Notes: generated from the letters alone by a model not told the origin. Shown: positions 22,923 to 32,509, counted from the first letter of the stretch. The stretch: DNA of 64,000 nt from Haladaptatus pallidirubidus (GCF_020700235.1 NZ_CP085301.1:62001-126000); one strand, 5' to 3'. Numbers and translations: made by a program.

Positions 22923-23852
22923 ATGCGAGTACTCATCGTCGGCGGCAGTGGTTTCGTCGGAACGGCCCTCACGAAAGAACTCGACGCGCGCCAGCACGAC
23001 GTGACCGTACTCGCGCGCTCGCCGGACAAGGCAGACCTCCCTGCTGGCGTCGAGACAGTTTCGGGTGACGTGACCGACTACGAATCAATCGACGGGGCGT
23101 TCGCGGAACAGGATGCCGTAGTTAACCTCGTCGCGCTCTCCCCGTTGTTTCAGCCTTCCGGCCCGGGCCACGAGGAGATTCATCTCGGCGGGACGAAACA
23201 CGTCGTCCGGGCCTGCGAGGAACGCGGCGTGCAGAAACTCGTCCAGATGAGCGCCCTCGACGCGGATTCGAACGGGCAAACCGCCTACATTCGGGCGAAA
23301 GGAAACGCCGAGCAAGTCGTGCGGGATTCGTCGCTCGACTGGGTTCTCGTTCGTCCCTCGGTCGTGTTCGGCGACGGCGGCGAGTTCCTCTCGTTCACGA
23401 AGGTACTGACCACGCCCTACGTGACCGGACTTCCGGGCGGCGGTAAGACGCGTTTCCAACCCGTCTGGGTCGGCGACCTCGCGCCGATACTGGCCGACTG
23501 CGTGCAAGACGAATCGCACATCGGGGAGACGGTCGAGTTGGGCGGACCGGAAGTTCTCACCCTCGCCGACGTGGCGAAACTCGCCTATCGCGCCGAGGGG
23601 AAATCGGTCGTCATCCTTCCGATTCCGATGCCGCTCGCCGGAATCGGCTTGCGCCTCGCTGGCCCAATCCCGTTCATCCCGATGGGTGCTGACCAGTATC
23701 GGTCCCTAAAATTCGACAACACGGTCGCGGAGAACGACGTACAGTCGTTCGACCGCGACCCGAGCGACCTGCGAACCCTCGCGGAGTATCTCGGTATCGA
23801 GGAGTCTTCGAGCAGAGGTACGGCGGGAGATGAAACGCCGAGAACCGCGTAG
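22923..23852 (+). CDS. Atypical SDR/NDUFA9-type NAD(P)-binding protein
   Basis: A 309-residue extended short-chain dehydrogenase-like protein. The N-terminus has the nucleotide-binding motif VLIVGGSGFVGTALTKEL, followed by VVNLVALSP, LVQMSALDAD and the YIRAKGNAEQVV segment that takes the place of the Yx3K pair (Tyr-x3-Lys as YIRAK). The sequence WVLVRPSVVFG is typical of the NDUFA9/complex-I-like subgroup. The substrate is unknown; haloarchaeal members may act with NADH or quinone metabolism. The ATG at 22923 begins the Rossmann strand; earlier in-frame starts overlap nnr. Confidence 0.85.
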   Translation: MRVLIVGGSGFVGTALTKELDARQHDVTVLARSPDKADLPAGVETVSGDVTDYESIDGAFAEQDAVVNLVALSPLFQPSGPGHEEIHLGGTKHVVRACEERGVQKLVQMSALDADSNGQTAYIRAKGNAEQVVRDSSLDWVLVRPSVVFGDGGEFLSFTKVLTTPYVTGLPGGGKTRFQPVWVGDLAPILADCVQDESHIGETVELGGPEVLTLADVAKLAYRAEGKSVVILPIPMPLAGIGLRLAGPIPFIPMGADQYRSLKFDNTVAENDVQSFDRDPSDLRTLAEYLGIEESSSRGTAGDETPRTA

Positions 23853-23920
23853 CTGTTGTCGGTCATCCGTCATCCAACGCTCCCGCACATCTTTTGACCG
23901 TTCCAACCATCCCCCCGAAC

Positions 23921-24466
23921 ATGTACGAGGTCGAAGTGAAGGTTCGCGCCGACCACGAGCAGGTTCGGAACCGACTGAACGAACTCAGTGCGAATCCGCT
24001 CGGCATGGTCACGCAAGAGGACTCCTACTACGACGCGCCACACCGCGATTTCGCGGAGACGGACGAAGCCCTCCGGGTCCGCCGGGAGGCGGGGAACGAC
24101 GAAACTGTCGAGGTCGTGACTTACAAAGGGCCGCTGGTTGAAGAAGAGTCGAAGACGCGCAAGGAACACGAAACCGTCGTCGGCGATGGCAACACAGTGG
24201 ACGCACTGTTGTCCGCACTGGGATTCGACGCGACCGAAACCGTCCACAAGGAGCGCGAACGATTCGAAATAGACGGTTACGTCGTCACGCTCGATTCGGT
24301 GACGGGACTCGGCGAGTTCGTGGAGGTCGAAGCCGAGGCGAAGGAGAACGACGTGGAGTCGGTTCGTGACGGGGTCTACGATGTGCTCGAAGAATTGAAC
24401 CTCGACCCGGAGGAACAGATTCGGACATCGTACCTCGGTCTCTTGCTCGGTGATACGGGAGAGTAA
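23921..24466 (+). CDS. cyaB: Class IV adenylate cyclase / CYTH-domain protein
   Basis: CYTH-family protein, annotated CyaB-like; in archaea the activity may be adenylate cyclase or a triphosphatase. The 181-residue protein starts MYEVEVKVR with the ExExK metal-binding signature, followed by ALRVRRE, VEVVTYKGP, RERFEIDGYVVTLDSV and GLGEFVEVEAEA, which place the conserved Arg, Lys and Glu residues on successive strands. The ATG at 23921 is fixed by the signature. It lies between the SDR gene and the AdoMet synthetase gene, with no obvious operon link. Confidence 0.87.
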   Translation: MYEVEVKVRADHEQVRNRLNELSANPLGMVTQEDSYYDAPHRDFAETDEALRVRREAGNDETVEVVTYKGPLVEEESKTRKEHETVVGDGNTVDALLSALGFDATETVHKERERFEIDGYVVTLDSVTGLGEFVEVEAEAKENDVESVRDGVYDVLEELNLDPEEQIRTSYLGLLLGDTGE

Positions 24467-24493
24467 TACTGGCACGCCGGAGCGTTTCCGCAA

Positions 24494-24500
24494 GTTATAG
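24494..24500 (+). promoter_or_regulatory. TATA-like box for mat
   Basis: GTTATAG lies 23-29 bases upstream of the first ATG of mat, the usual spacing for a leaderless haloarchaeal mRNA. Supported by position and AT-richness only. Confidence 0.4.
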
Positions 24501-24522
24501 AATCCGTGACTGAGAACCTGAG

Positions 24523-25725
24523 ATGATGACAGAGCGGAACATTCAGGTAGAGCCGATTGACCGCCGGGCAGTCGAAGACCAGGACATCGAAATCGTCGAG
24601 CGAAAGGGAATCGGCCACCCCGACTCTATCTGCGACGGTATCGCGGAGGCAGTTTCTAGCGCTCTCTCGCAGGCGTATCTCGACCGCGTCGGCAAGGTGC
24701 TTCACTACAATACGGACGAAACGCAACTCGTCGCGGGCAGTTCGAACCCGCAGTTCGGCGGCGGTGAAATGGTCGAACCCATCTACATCCTCCTCACCGG
24801 CCGCGCGACCAAGGAGTACGAAGGCACCAAAATTCCGACCGACACTATAGCACTGAAAGCGGCCCGCGACTATCTGAACGAGAATATTCCCGAGCTCGAC
24901 GTCGGCACGGACGTCATTCTCGACGTTAAACTCGGTGAGGGGAGTGGCGACCTCCAGAGTGTTTTCTCCGAGAACGGCGCAACGGTTCCGATGGCGAACG
25001 ACACGAGTTTCGGCGTCGGCCACGCGCCGCTCAGCGAAACCGAACAAATCGTCTTGAACGCCGAAGACCGACTCAACGACGAGTTCGTCGCGGAATATCC
25101 CGCGCTCGGCCCGGACGTGAAAATCATGGGCAAACGGGAGCGAGATTCCATCGACGTAACCGTCGCCGCCGCGATGGTGGACTCGTACATCGACAATCGC
25201 GACGAGTACGACGAGATGGTGGAGAACGTCCGCGACTACGTTCACGGCGTCGCAGAAGAGTACACCGACCGGGAAGTGAGCGTCCACGTCAACACCGCCG
25301 ACGCCGAGGACAGCATCTACCTCACCACGACCGGCACGAGCGCCGAGATGGGCGACGACGGTTCCGTCGGGCGCGGTAACCGCGCGAACGGTCTCATCAC
25401 GCCGAATCGCTCGATGAGCATGGAAGCGACGAGCGGGAAAAACCCGGTCAACCACATCGGGAAGATTTACAACCTGCTTAGCACCAACATCGCTGAAACG
25501 GTTGTCGCGGAGGTCGACGGCATCCGCGACATGCGGGTTCGCCTGCTGTCCCAAATCGGCCGCCCAATCGACGAACCGCACGTTGCGGACGCGAAGGTCG
25601 TCACCGAGCCGGGCGTCACCCTCGCCGACATCGAAGACGACATCGTCGCCATCGTGGACGAAGAACTGGCGAACGTGACGAACATCACGGAGCGCGCCGT
25701 GAACGGCGACCTGCGAACGTTCTAA
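24523..25725 (+). CDS. mat: Methionine adenosyltransferase (archaeal type)
   Basis: Makes S-adenosylmethionine from methionine and ATP. The 400-residue protein is the archaeal form, dissimilar to bacterial MetK: it starts [34 protein letters not shown], and contains [38 protein letters not shown], and [14 protein letters not shown]. The length is exactly that expected. Two adjacent ATGs (24523 and 24526) are present; the second may be used. It stands alone, with its own TATA-like box. Confidence 0.96.
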   Translation: MMTERNIQVEPIDRRAVEDQDIEIVERKGIGHPDSICDGIAEAVSSALSQAYLDRVGKVLHYNTDETQLVAGSSNPQFGGGEMVEPIYILLTGRATKEYEGTKIPTDTIALKAARDYLNENIPELDVGTDVILDVKLGEGSGDLQSVFSENGATVPMANDTSFGVGHAPLSETEQIVLNAEDRLNDEFVAEYPALGPDVKIMGKRERDSIDVTVAAAMVDSYIDNRDEYDEMVENVRDYVHGVAEEYTDREVSVHVNTADAEDSIYLTTTGTSAEMGDDGSVGRGNRANGLITPNRSMSMEATSGKNPVNHIGKIYNLLSTNIAETVVAEVDGIRDMRVRLLSQIGRPIDEPHVADAKVVTEPGVTLADIEDDIVAIVDEELANVTNITERAVNGDLRTF

Positions 25726-25788
25726 TCGACTTCGAAATCGCTACCCACCTTCGACACTCGTTTATTGCGGCCGCTGTTATGCCCGTCT

Positions 25789-26958
25789 ATGCACCCGTCG
25801 GGAGCCGACACCGTCCTCGTTCGGCACGGGGACGTGGGCGTGAAAAGCAGGAAAGTGCAGACCGAGATGGAGCGACGGCTCCGCGACAACATGGCCGCGA
25901 TTCTCGAAGACAGGGACATCGACGCCGAAGTCGAACGGCGCTGGTCGCGCCTCCTCGTCCACACGGACGAAACATCCGTTGAAGATGCGACGACCGCAGC
26001 GGCGGACACCTTCGGCGTTCAGTCCGCCAGTCCGACAGTCGTCGTCTCGCCCGAGCAAGCAATCATCGAGGAGACGCTCGCCGACGCCGCACGGGAACAT
26101 TACGACGGCGGAACCTTCGCCGTGCGCGCCCGGCGCTCCGCGAAAGACCACCCCTTCACCAGCGCGGAACTCGAACGCGAGGGCGGCACCGCCGTCTGGG
26201 AAGCGGTCGAAAACCCGGAGGTTGATTTGGACAATCCGGACATCACCTTTTCCGTCGAAGTTCGCGAGACCGAAGCCTTCGTCTTCATCGAAAAGCGCGA
26301 CGGCCCGGGCGGTCTGCCGCTCGGAACCCAAACGAAACTCGTCTCGCTCGTCAGCGGGGGCATCGACTCGCCCGTTTCGACGTGGGAGGTGATGAAGCGC
26401 GGCAGTCCGGTGATTCCGGTGTACCTCGAACTCGGCGACTTTGGCGGTCCCGACCACGAAGCCCGCGCAATCGAGACGGTTCGAAAACTCAAACAATACG
26501 CCCCGAACCACGACATGCGGGTTCGGAAAGTGCCCGCTGGCGAGGCGATGAACCGCCTCGCGGACGAAGTCGGTCCGGCCCGGATGCTGTCGTTTCGGCG
26601 ATTCATGTACCGCGTCGCGGAACGCGTCGCCCGCGAGGAATCCGCCCACGGCATCGTCACGGGCGAGGCAATCGGACAGAAATCCAGTCAAACCGCGCGC
26701 AACCTCGGCGTCGTCAGCGCGGCAACGACCATGCCGATTCACCGACCTCTGCTCACGATGGACAAAAGCGACATCGTCGCCCGCGCTCGCAAAATCGGCA
26801 CTTTCACCGACTCCACGATTCCGGCGGGCTGTAACCGTATCGCGCCGGATTATCCCGAGACGAACGCCACCCTCGAAATCGCACGGAACGCCGACCCAGA
26901 CGGGATTTTCGAACTGGCGGAAGAGGTCGCCGAGAACGTCGAAATCGTCGAATTCTGA
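25789..26958 (+). CDS. thiI: tRNA 4-thiouridine/thiamine sulfurtransferase ThiI
   Basis: Adenylates U8 of tRNA for sulfur transfer (s4U) and may take part in thiamine thiazole synthesis. The 389-residue protein has an N-terminal THUMP domain (residues about 60-165, with FAVRARRSAKDHPFTSAELER) and a PP-loop ATPase domain with LVSGGIDSPVSTW. There is no C-terminal rhodanese domain, as usual for archaea; a Cys remains in PAGCNRIAPDYPE. The ATG at 25789 is preferred over the ATG at 25765 because it follows a TATA-like TTTATT by about 25 bases. Confidence 0.93.
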   Translation: MHPSGADTVLVRHGDVGVKSRKVQTEMERRLRDNMAAILEDRDIDAEVERRWSRLLVHTDETSVEDATTAAADTFGVQSASPTVVVSPEQAIIEETLADAAREHYDGGTFAVRARRSAKDHPFTSAELEREGGTAVWEAVENPEVDLDNPDITFSVEVRETEAFVFIEKRDGPGGLPLGTQTKLVSLVSGGIDSPVSTWEVMKRGSPVIPVYLELGDFGGPDHEARAIETVRKLKQYAPNHDMRVRKVPAGEAMNRLADEVGPARMLSFRRFMYRVAERVAREESAHGIVTGEAIGQKSSQTARNLGVVSAATTMPIHRPLLTMDKSDIVARARKIGTFTDSTIPAGCNRIAPDYPETNATLEIARNADPDGIFELAEEVAENVEIVEF

Positions 26959-27043
26959 GATTCTGTTGCCCGATGAATCAGGATATCAAGGGGTCAGTTA
27001 CCGGAGGAAAACAACAATAGTCCTTGGTACCGTTCGTAGTTGC

Positions 27044-27415
27044 ATGAGCACCGACCGAACCCGAGTCGAAGAAATGATGTCGACACCGCTAAAGACGATT
27101 TCACCGGAGGCAACGGTCACGGAGGCCGCCGAAGTGATGCGTAAAAATGAGATTAGTGCGCTGGTCGTGACGACCACTCCGCGGTCAATAATCAGCAGTT
27201 CCGACGTACTTGACGCCGCTGCCAACGGTCTAAATCCCACCGAGTTACAGGTTTCGGACGTGATGACGACGGACGTCGAGACCGTTACTCCCGACCTCTA
27301 TATGGAGGAGGTCGCAGCGATGATGACCACCTTCGGTATCAAACATCTTCCCGTCGTCGACGGCGATTACGTCGGGATGGTCTCTTCGACTGACGTCACC
27401 GCCCTCCTCTCCTAA
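27044..27415 (+). CDS. CBS-domain pair protein
   Basis: A 123-residue protein made of two CBS motifs forming one Bateman module, which usually senses adenylates such as AMP, ATP or SAM. The first motif runs from VEEMMSTPLKTISPEATVTEAAEVM and the second from VSDVMTTDVETVTPDLYMEEVAAMM to LPVVDGDYVGMVSSTDV. The ATG at 27044 begins just before the first motif. No fused output domain is present. It is downstream of thiI by 85 bases and could be co-transcribed with it. Confidence 0.88.
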   Translation: MSTDRTRVEEMMSTPLKTISPEATVTEAAEVMRKNEISALVVTTTPRSIISSSDVLDAAANGLNPTELQVSDVMTTDVETVTPDLYMEEVAAMMTTFGIKHLPVVDGDYVGMVSSTDVTALLS

Positions 27416-27504
27416 CGACGCACAATCCCTGCGTCCGACGGCCCGTCCCAGCGCGCGCCAACATCCCCGAAGAGTTCAACCGAGAGGTTGTTTGGAGTCT
27501 CGCG

Positions 27505-27610
27505 AGCCTTCGTGAGCGACGCGAACGGGAACAGGGAAGAGCGTGTCTCTTCCTGTGCGAGCGAATGAGCGAATCGGTTGGAGGGGGCGCGACCTGCGGC
27601 GGTTGCGATT
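27505..27610. repeat. Dispersed repeat copy (family related to 6.3 and 42.0 kb)
   Basis: The 354-base interval 27416-27769 has no supported gene. Its part 27505-27610 contains cttcgtgagcgacgcgaacg followed by gagcgaatcggttggaggg and ggcggttgcg. The ggttgg-core block also occurs in the right arm of the 6.3-kb element (ggaatcggttggggaggg). The cttcgtgagcgacgcgaac block occurs at about 42.1 kb on the opposite strand. This looks like a degraded composite copy. The rest, 27611-27769, shows nothing recognisable. Confidence 0.55.
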
Positions 27611-27769
27611 TCATTGGGGTCGGCTGCTGCCGAAAACATTCCCAAAAAGAGATGAGATAGCACGCAGAGTGACCCTTCGAGTCGGGAACTGCGAAAATTC
27701 AACTCAAACTCCTCGGCTACTGCGCCAATGACTTCGAGTAACCGAGGCGAAAACGGCTCAATCTGATCC

Positions 27770-28276
27770 TTACGATTTGACAGCGAGGTACACGACCGCC
27801 AACTCGTGAAGTGATGGATTCGGAATTGCGTGCGGTCGTGCACCTTGAACGGCCGCAAGTGCATCGTGGAACGTTTTGTTTTCCTCTGCGGCGAGTGCGG
27901 TTGCGATGAGCGTGCTACTCCGCGAGATTCCTGCCTTGCAGTGAACGAGCAGAGTATCGTCTTTTCGGTAGAGCGTCCGAACCGTATCGACAGCCGATTC
28001 GAAGGCTGACCACTCGTTGCCGGAACCATCGACGAGCGGATGGTGATGTGTGGTGAGTGGATGTTTCTCACTACTGGCCGAGACGACGCTCTCGAATTGC
28101 TGACAGTGGTACTCCGGATGTGCTGCGAATTTGTTTCCGATGTACAAGTTTCGCTCACCGATACGTCGAATGACCGGTTCCGGTTCGACGTAACCGAACG
28201 GTCGAACGAAAATCTCGGATTCAACTTCCTTACAGCCTTCATCTGTTTTCCCGTCAGAATCCATCGTAGCAATCAT
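27770..28276 (-). CDS. Dual-specificity protein phosphatase-like protein
   Basis: A 168-residue cysteine-based phosphatase. The signature is VHCKAGISRSST at residues 111-122: catalytic Cys113 and Arg119 in the C-x5-R loop, followed by Ser residues; the general acid is probably Asp83 (HHHPLVDG). These features assign a dual-specificity (DSP) or related small protein phosphatase. The N-terminal 50 residues include RRIGERNLYIGNKFAA, the usual first strand. Starts at 28276 (GTG/ATG region) or 28264 (MDSDG) are both possible. Substrate unknown; it could also act on phospholipids or RNA 5' ends. Confidence 0.86.
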   Translation of the reverse strand: MIATMDSDGKTDEGCKEVESEIFVRPFGYVEPEPVIRRIGERNLYIGNKFAAHPEYHCQQFESVVSASSEKHPLTTHHHPLVDGSGNEWSAFESAVDTVRTLYRKDDTLLVHCKAGISRSSTLIATALAAEENKTFHDALAAVQGARPHAIPNPSLHELAVVYLAVKS

Positions 28277-28386
28277 TCTCTAACAAATGAAGTATTTTCT
28301 GATTATTCACGCAACACCACGGTAGTTCACCGACCACGCATTCCGAAGACGAAATCGCTTTAGCCCGCCGCTCCAACCCGAAAACT

Positions 28387-28851
28387 GTGACCCGCGTCCT
28401 GTTCGTCGGTTCGGAGGAGGTCGATTTACGCGCCGAACTGCTCTCCCGGGAGACGGCGCGCGACGCCCTCGTAACCTACCAACTCCGCGAACCGTACCGA
28501 AACTGCCTCGAACTGGAAACCATCAGCGTCGGTTCGGCCACCTCGCTGTTGAACGACCTGAATTGGTACCTCGTCCGGTTCGTAGACGAGGCGCTGATTC
28601 TCGAACCGAGCATCAGCGAGGAAGAGTGGCTCTCTCGAAAACTCGCGGCGCAGGTACGGGACGGCGACCTCAATCCGGCGGAAACCGACCCGCTGCTCAA
28701 GATGTACGGTGTGGAAAAAGACGAGTTCGGCAAGGAACTCGTGGAACCGATGTACGTCGCTCGAACCGTGGACGGAGTTCCGGAGTACGACCTGCGCGAC
28801 GTTGACGAAACGCTCGTGGCTCGCGTCACCGAGTCCGAATTTCGGTCGTAG
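28387..28851 (+). CDS. DUF5804 family protein
   Basis: A 154-residue haloarchaeal protein, which I recall as the DUF5804 family because of the segments VLFVGSEEVDLRAELLSRETAR and TSLLNDLNWYLVRFVDEALIL. No catalytic motif is visible. The start is a GTG at 28387, the first codon that precedes the conserved strand. It is preceded by a TATA-rich gap and followed 125 bases later by the DUF2299 gene in the same orientation. Confidence 0.65.
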   Translation: MTRVLFVGSEEVDLRAELLSRETARDALVTYQLREPYRNCLELETISVGSATSLLNDLNWYLVRFVDEALILEPSISEEEWLSRKLAAQVRDGDLNPAETDPLLKMYGVEKDEFGKELVEPMYVARTVDGVPEYDLRDVDETLVARVTESEFRS

Positions 28852-28976
28852 ATGCACGAACGCCGTTCGCGTCGCTTTCGTCGGGACGACGATGTCGACG
28901 GCCAGAATTTACGTTTCGACGGTTCAAATTCGTAGTTCGACGCAATCCTTTTCCTCGTTCTCGGCGACAAGAACGT

Positions 28977-29444
28977 ATGGTGGGGGTAATCAGCGAAGAG
29001 CAGGTCGTCGCGTGGCTCGACGGAAAGGTCGTTCAAGACGTTCAACACGTGACCGACGACGAGACCGAGTTCAACATCAAACTTCGGCTCGCACGACTGC
29101 CGCTTCACGTCATCAAGGAAGACGCTCGTGGACCGATTCGGTTGGTCAGCAACACCGCGTTCGATACGGAGCGAACGCGGAAAGTGATGGAGAACGACGA
29201 GGACAGAAGCGAACTGCTGGCTCGAATCGGACCGGTGCTGGCAGTGACGCCCGGCTTTTACACGTTCCTCGACGAGGACGGTACGTCGTGCGAATTTGCG
29301 GACGCCTACTCGATTCAACTCGAACATCGAATTTACCCGGATGGCGCGAGCAGACAGGCGACGATGGAAGGACTGATGAATCTCGCGACAGCCATGCGGT
29401 ATCTGCAAAACACGGTTGCGGTGTTACTCGATTCGCGAGGGTAG
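28977..29444 (+). CDS. DUF2299 domain protein
   Basis: A 155-residue protein of the small archaeal family DUF2299, recognised from the compact beta-strand pattern (FNIKLRLARLPLHVIKEDARGPIRLV) and the C-terminal helix containing ATMEGLMNLATAMRYLQNT. Function is unknown. It starts at an ATG with an AT-rich region upstream. The next gene, on the other strand, is a frameshifted protease; the 182-base gap between them shows nothing recognisable. Confidence 0.65.
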   Translation: MVGVISEEQVVAWLDGKVVQDVQHVTDDETEFNIKLRLARLPLHVIKEDARGPIRLVSNTAFDTERTRKVMENDEDRSELLARIGPVLAVTPGFYTFLDEDGTSCEFADAYSIQLEHRIYPDGASRQATMEGLMNLATAMRYLQNTVAVLLDSRG

Positions 29445-29626
29445 GGGTGGTGGGAGTGGGTCGAGCGTCAGTGGGTTGTCAATGGATGGGTTGGGTCGTA
29501 CTCGAACCCATCTGAGGAGAGAGCGGGCCGAGTTAAAACACCAGTTCATCGTTCCCAGTGATTGAAAACGGTCGTGTCGGTACTCGTTCCGCACTACCGC
29601 GGAACCGGTGTCTTCGTCCAGTGTTG

Positions 29627-30447
29627 CTACGCTTCTGTTGAACTGAGTTGCGGTTCCCGATACTGCATCCGGCATCGCGCCAGCTTTCGATAGAGAACGA
29701 CGAAGAAGAATCCGATGTAGATGACGATGAACGGAAGGGTGATGAGAATGTTTTTCGGAATAACCGAAACGGCCGTATCGTACGTCCCGTGGATGAGTGA
29801 TGCGATGAGCAACCCCTTCACGATTATCGGCCCTCGATTTTCGGGATCGAGTTTCGCCAGACCGAGATAGTACCCGGAAAACCCCGCGTAGACGACGTGG
29901 CCGAGACCGGCGAACGAACGGGCCACCGCTTCGACGCCCGTCACGGCAAAAACTGTTAGTAACGCGCTGTACTGATTCTGTGCGACGTGAAACGAATTCA
30001 CGACGTAGATGAGATTTTGACCGTCGCAAACCCAAGACCGGCGAATGCACCGAACACGGCACCGTCGATGGCCGTGTTGAGATACGTCGTCCGAAAACTG
30101 TAGATTCTTACCGCGAGCCACTTCGAGGTTTCCTCAGCCGCTGCGACGATGAGATAGTAAAAAAGCACCGTGCCAACGAGCGGAACGAGCTGGAATGCGG
30201 GTTGGAGCGCGGTCTCCACGAGTCGAGCGAAGATTGTCAACACCAGCCCTAACGAGAACATGATTGCGAGCGGCGTTTTTGGAACAGTTTGGAAGGAATC
30301 TGTGTGTCTGATGAACATCGCGAGGAGAAACGCCGGAACCACCGAGGCGAGGACGAAGATTCCCACCACCGGTTGGGATAACAGGCCCGCCCAAACACCG
30401 AGAAACAACGGGGTGAGAAACAACAGCACGGCGAGCACCATGAGCAA
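29627..30447 (-). pseudogene. PrsW-family intramembrane metalloprotease, frameshifted
   Basis: Homologue of the PrsW/CPBP-type membrane protease. The first frame (start about 30447 or 30441) has several membrane helices and the EExxx motif in VAAAEETSKWLAVRIY. It ends within AGLGFATVK and then goes out of frame. The second frame resumes with NLIYVVNSFHVAQNQYSALL, which is the expected continuation of the motif FAGLGFATxENLIY. Reading the codons (ACG GTC AAA ATC), deletion of one G, giving GTC-GAA-AAT, would restore a continuous frame with a Glu. Later motifs (HVVYAGFSGYYLG and HGTYDTAV) are intact. The N-terminus also lacks a good start codon. It is therefore either a pseudogene or carries a sequencing error. 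Confidence 0.8.
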
Positions 30448-30568
30448 CTGATGCCAATCACCCTCCAGTAACCGGTAAATCGCCGTCGTGAATCGATCGA
30501 GGCGCGTCCGTTCGTCCCACGGCAGTCTCCGAACCAGCTATTTATCTCCCCTCGTCGTTCCTTAGACA

Positions 30569-31402
30569 ATGAGCAACGTCGATTCGAAATTTGCCGACTG
30601 CGATGGTGTTCAAGTCCACTATCTAAGTTCGGGGAACCCCGAAAACCCACCAGTCGTCCTGCTTCACGGCGGCGGGCTCGATTCGGCGGGCCTCTCGTGG
30701 AAACACGCGATTCCGGCCCTCACCGACGATTTTCGTGTCATCGCACCAGACTTGCCGGGATACGGACGGAGCGACGACCCGGACGCGACAGTTTCGATGG
30801 AGTACTACGTCGCTGTCCTTGAACAGTTTCTCGACGCGCTGTCGCTCGATACGACCGCTCTCGTCGGCATCTCGATGGGCGGCGGAGTTGCCCTCGGATT
30901 CGCGCTGGAGAATCAAGACCGCGTTTCTCGACTCGTGTTGGTCGATAGCTACGGATTGGGAGGGGAAATTCCGGGCGGGCCGCTTAGCTACGTTTTCACG
31001 CGACTCGGAGGGACGGGATTCGCGTTTTCGCTTCTCGCTCGCAGTCGATGGATGACTGCTCTCGCCCTTCGGAGCGTCGTCTCCGGAAAACCGGACGACG
31101 AATTGGTCTCCGAAGCATTCGCGGAAGTTCGACGCCACGGCGGAACCGCGTGGGAGGGATTTCAGCGAAGCGAAGTAGAACCCAGCGGTCTTCGAACGAA
31201 CTACGTCGGACGTCTGCCAGACCTTACGGTTCCGACTTTGTTGATTCACGGCGAACGCGACCCAATCGTGCCGGTTTCGTGGGCGGTGCGGGCCGGAAGC
31301 CTGATTCCGGATGCGGAGGTTCGAATCGTGCCGACCTGTGGTCACATGCCACCACGCGAAAAACCGGACGAGTTCCAAAAAATCGTACAGGCGTTCTTTT
31401 AA
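30569..31402 (+). CDS. Alpha/beta-fold hydrolase
   Basis: A 277-residue hydrolase with the full catalytic set: HGGG at residues 33-36, nucleophile Ser102 in VGISMGGG, acid Asp231 in HGERDPIVP, and His259 in TCGHMPP. The sequence DLPGYGRSDDPDAT is typical of esterases and meta-cleavage-product hydrolases. The substrate is unknown. The ATG at 30569 gives a complete fold. Its stop overlaps the stop region of the convergent cysteine synthase gene by four bases. The divergent PrsW remnant is upstream. Confidence 0.9.
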   Translation: MSNVDSKFADCDGVQVHYLSSGNPENPPVVLLHGGGLDSAGLSWKHAIPALTDDFRVIAPDLPGYGRSDDPDATVSMEYYVAVLEQFLDALSLDTTALVGISMGGGVALGFALENQDRVSRLVLVDSYGLGGEIPGGPLSYVFTRLGGTGFAFSLLARSRWMTALALRSVVSGKPDDELVSEAFAEVRRHGGTAWEGFQRSEVEPSGLRTNYVGRLPDLTVPTLLIHGERDPIVPVSWAVRAGSLIPDAEVRIVPTCGHMPPREKPDEFQKIVQAFF

Positions 31403-32409
31403 TCGAACATCCCGGTCGAAAGGTATCGTTCCCCGCTGTCGGGGAAGACGGTGATGACGAGCGGGCAGTCGTCGTAGCCCTGCTCCACTCCGCCGTCGGA
31501 CGTCACCGGGGATTGCTGGTTCCCCTCACCGTTTTCCATCATCTCGCTCCACTCCTCGGGCGTCTCCGGACAGTTGAGCTCCGGTTGCGCGAGGCGCTCT
31601 GCCACGCGGTAGGACGCGATGCTCGCCGCGCCGCTCGACTGCCCGACGAGGATTCCCTCCTCTCGGGCGAGCCTTCGACACTCCGCCTCTGCATCCTCCA
31701 GCGAAACGGTTTCGATCGCATCCAGCAGATCGGTGTCGAGCAGCTCGCTGACGAATCCTGGCCCCATCCCTTGATACTCGTCCTCGCCGGGGTCGCCGGT
31801 CGAAAGCACCGCGTTTCGTTCGGGTTCGACGGCGACGACTTCCATGTCCGGAAACTCCTCCAACAGTCGCGTGGCGGTTCCCGTAATCGTTCCCCCCGTG
31901 CCGACCCCCGCGACGAGGGCGTCGATTTCCCGCCCCTCGACCTGTTCGATGATTTCCGTCGCCGTCGTCCGGTAATGTGCGTCCGCGTTCGCTGGGTTTT
32001 CGAACTGACCGAGTCGAATCGCAGCTCCCGATTCGGTCAGTTCGTCCGCCCGAGCACGGGCAGACTCCATGTTTCCACCGACCAACTCGAGGTCAGCGCC
32101 GTAGGCTTTGAGCAGTCGCCGACGCTCGGGAGATTTCGACGCGGGCATGACGATGGTCAAATCGTAGCCCCTAGCCGCGCAAACGACCGCCAAACCGATG
32201 CCCGTGTTTCCGCTGGTCGGTTCGACGATTCGGTCGCCCGGTTGCAGTTTGCCCGCACGTTCGGCGGCCTCAACCATCGCCAGCGCCGGACGGTCTTTGG
32301 CCGACCCGCCGGGGTTGAACGACTCGATTTTCGCGGCGACGGTCGCACCCTCGGGCGAACGAACGTGGACGAGCGGCGACCCCACGGTGTCGAGGATGGA
32401 CGATTTCAT
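31399..32409 (-). CDS. cysK: PLP-dependent cysteine synthase family protein
   Basis: Fold-type II PLP enzyme forming cysteine from O-acetylserine (or O-phosphoserine) and sulfide. The 336-residue protein has the PLP lysine in NPGGSAKDRPALAM, the substrate-binding loop PTSGNTGIGLAVV, the phosphate-binding GVGTGGTITGTA, and the C-terminal LVGQSSGAA. An insertion of about 30 residues before the C-terminus (TPEEWSEMMENGEG..) is not found in bacterial CysK. The ATG at 32409 begins KSSILDTVGSPLV, the family N-terminus. Cystathionine-beta-synthase-like activity cannot be ruled out. Confidence 0.9.
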   Translation of the reverse strand: MKSSILDTVGSPLVHVRSPEGATVAAKIESFNPGGSAKDRPALAMVEAAERAGKLQPGDRIVEPTSGNTGIGLAVVCAARGYDLTIVMPASKSPERRRLLKAYGADLELVGGNMESARARADELTESGAAIRLGQFENPANADAHYRTTATEIIEQVEGREIDALVAGVGTGGTITGTATRLLEEFPDMEVVAVEPERNAVLSTGDPGEDEYQGMGPGFVSELLDTDLLDAIETVSLEDAEAECRRLAREEGILVGQSSGAASIASYRVAERLAQPELNCPETPEEWSEMMENGEGNQQSPVTSDGGVEQGYDDCPLVITVFPDSGERYLSTGMFD

Positions 32410-32480
32410 ACCCGACGTGTACGGTTTCCACACCTAAACCCCTACTGGACACCGGCAGGAGATGCCGGAAGAAACGGTGG

Positions 32481-32488
32481 TTTATCAC
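32481..32488 (+). promoter_or_regulatory. TATA-like box for the WCGDC thioredoxin
   Basis: TTTATCAC lies 22-29 bases before the chosen ATG at 32510, which supports that start over the upstream in-frame ATG at 32462, because the TATA box would then lie inside the coding region. Confidence 0.45.
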
Positions 32489-32509
32489 GTTCCGGACCAA
32501 GCAAAACGT

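Noticed and set aside
25777..26742. 321-codon frame opposite thiI
   Set aside because: Antisense shadow of thiI; no domain and composition unlike haloarchaeal proteins.
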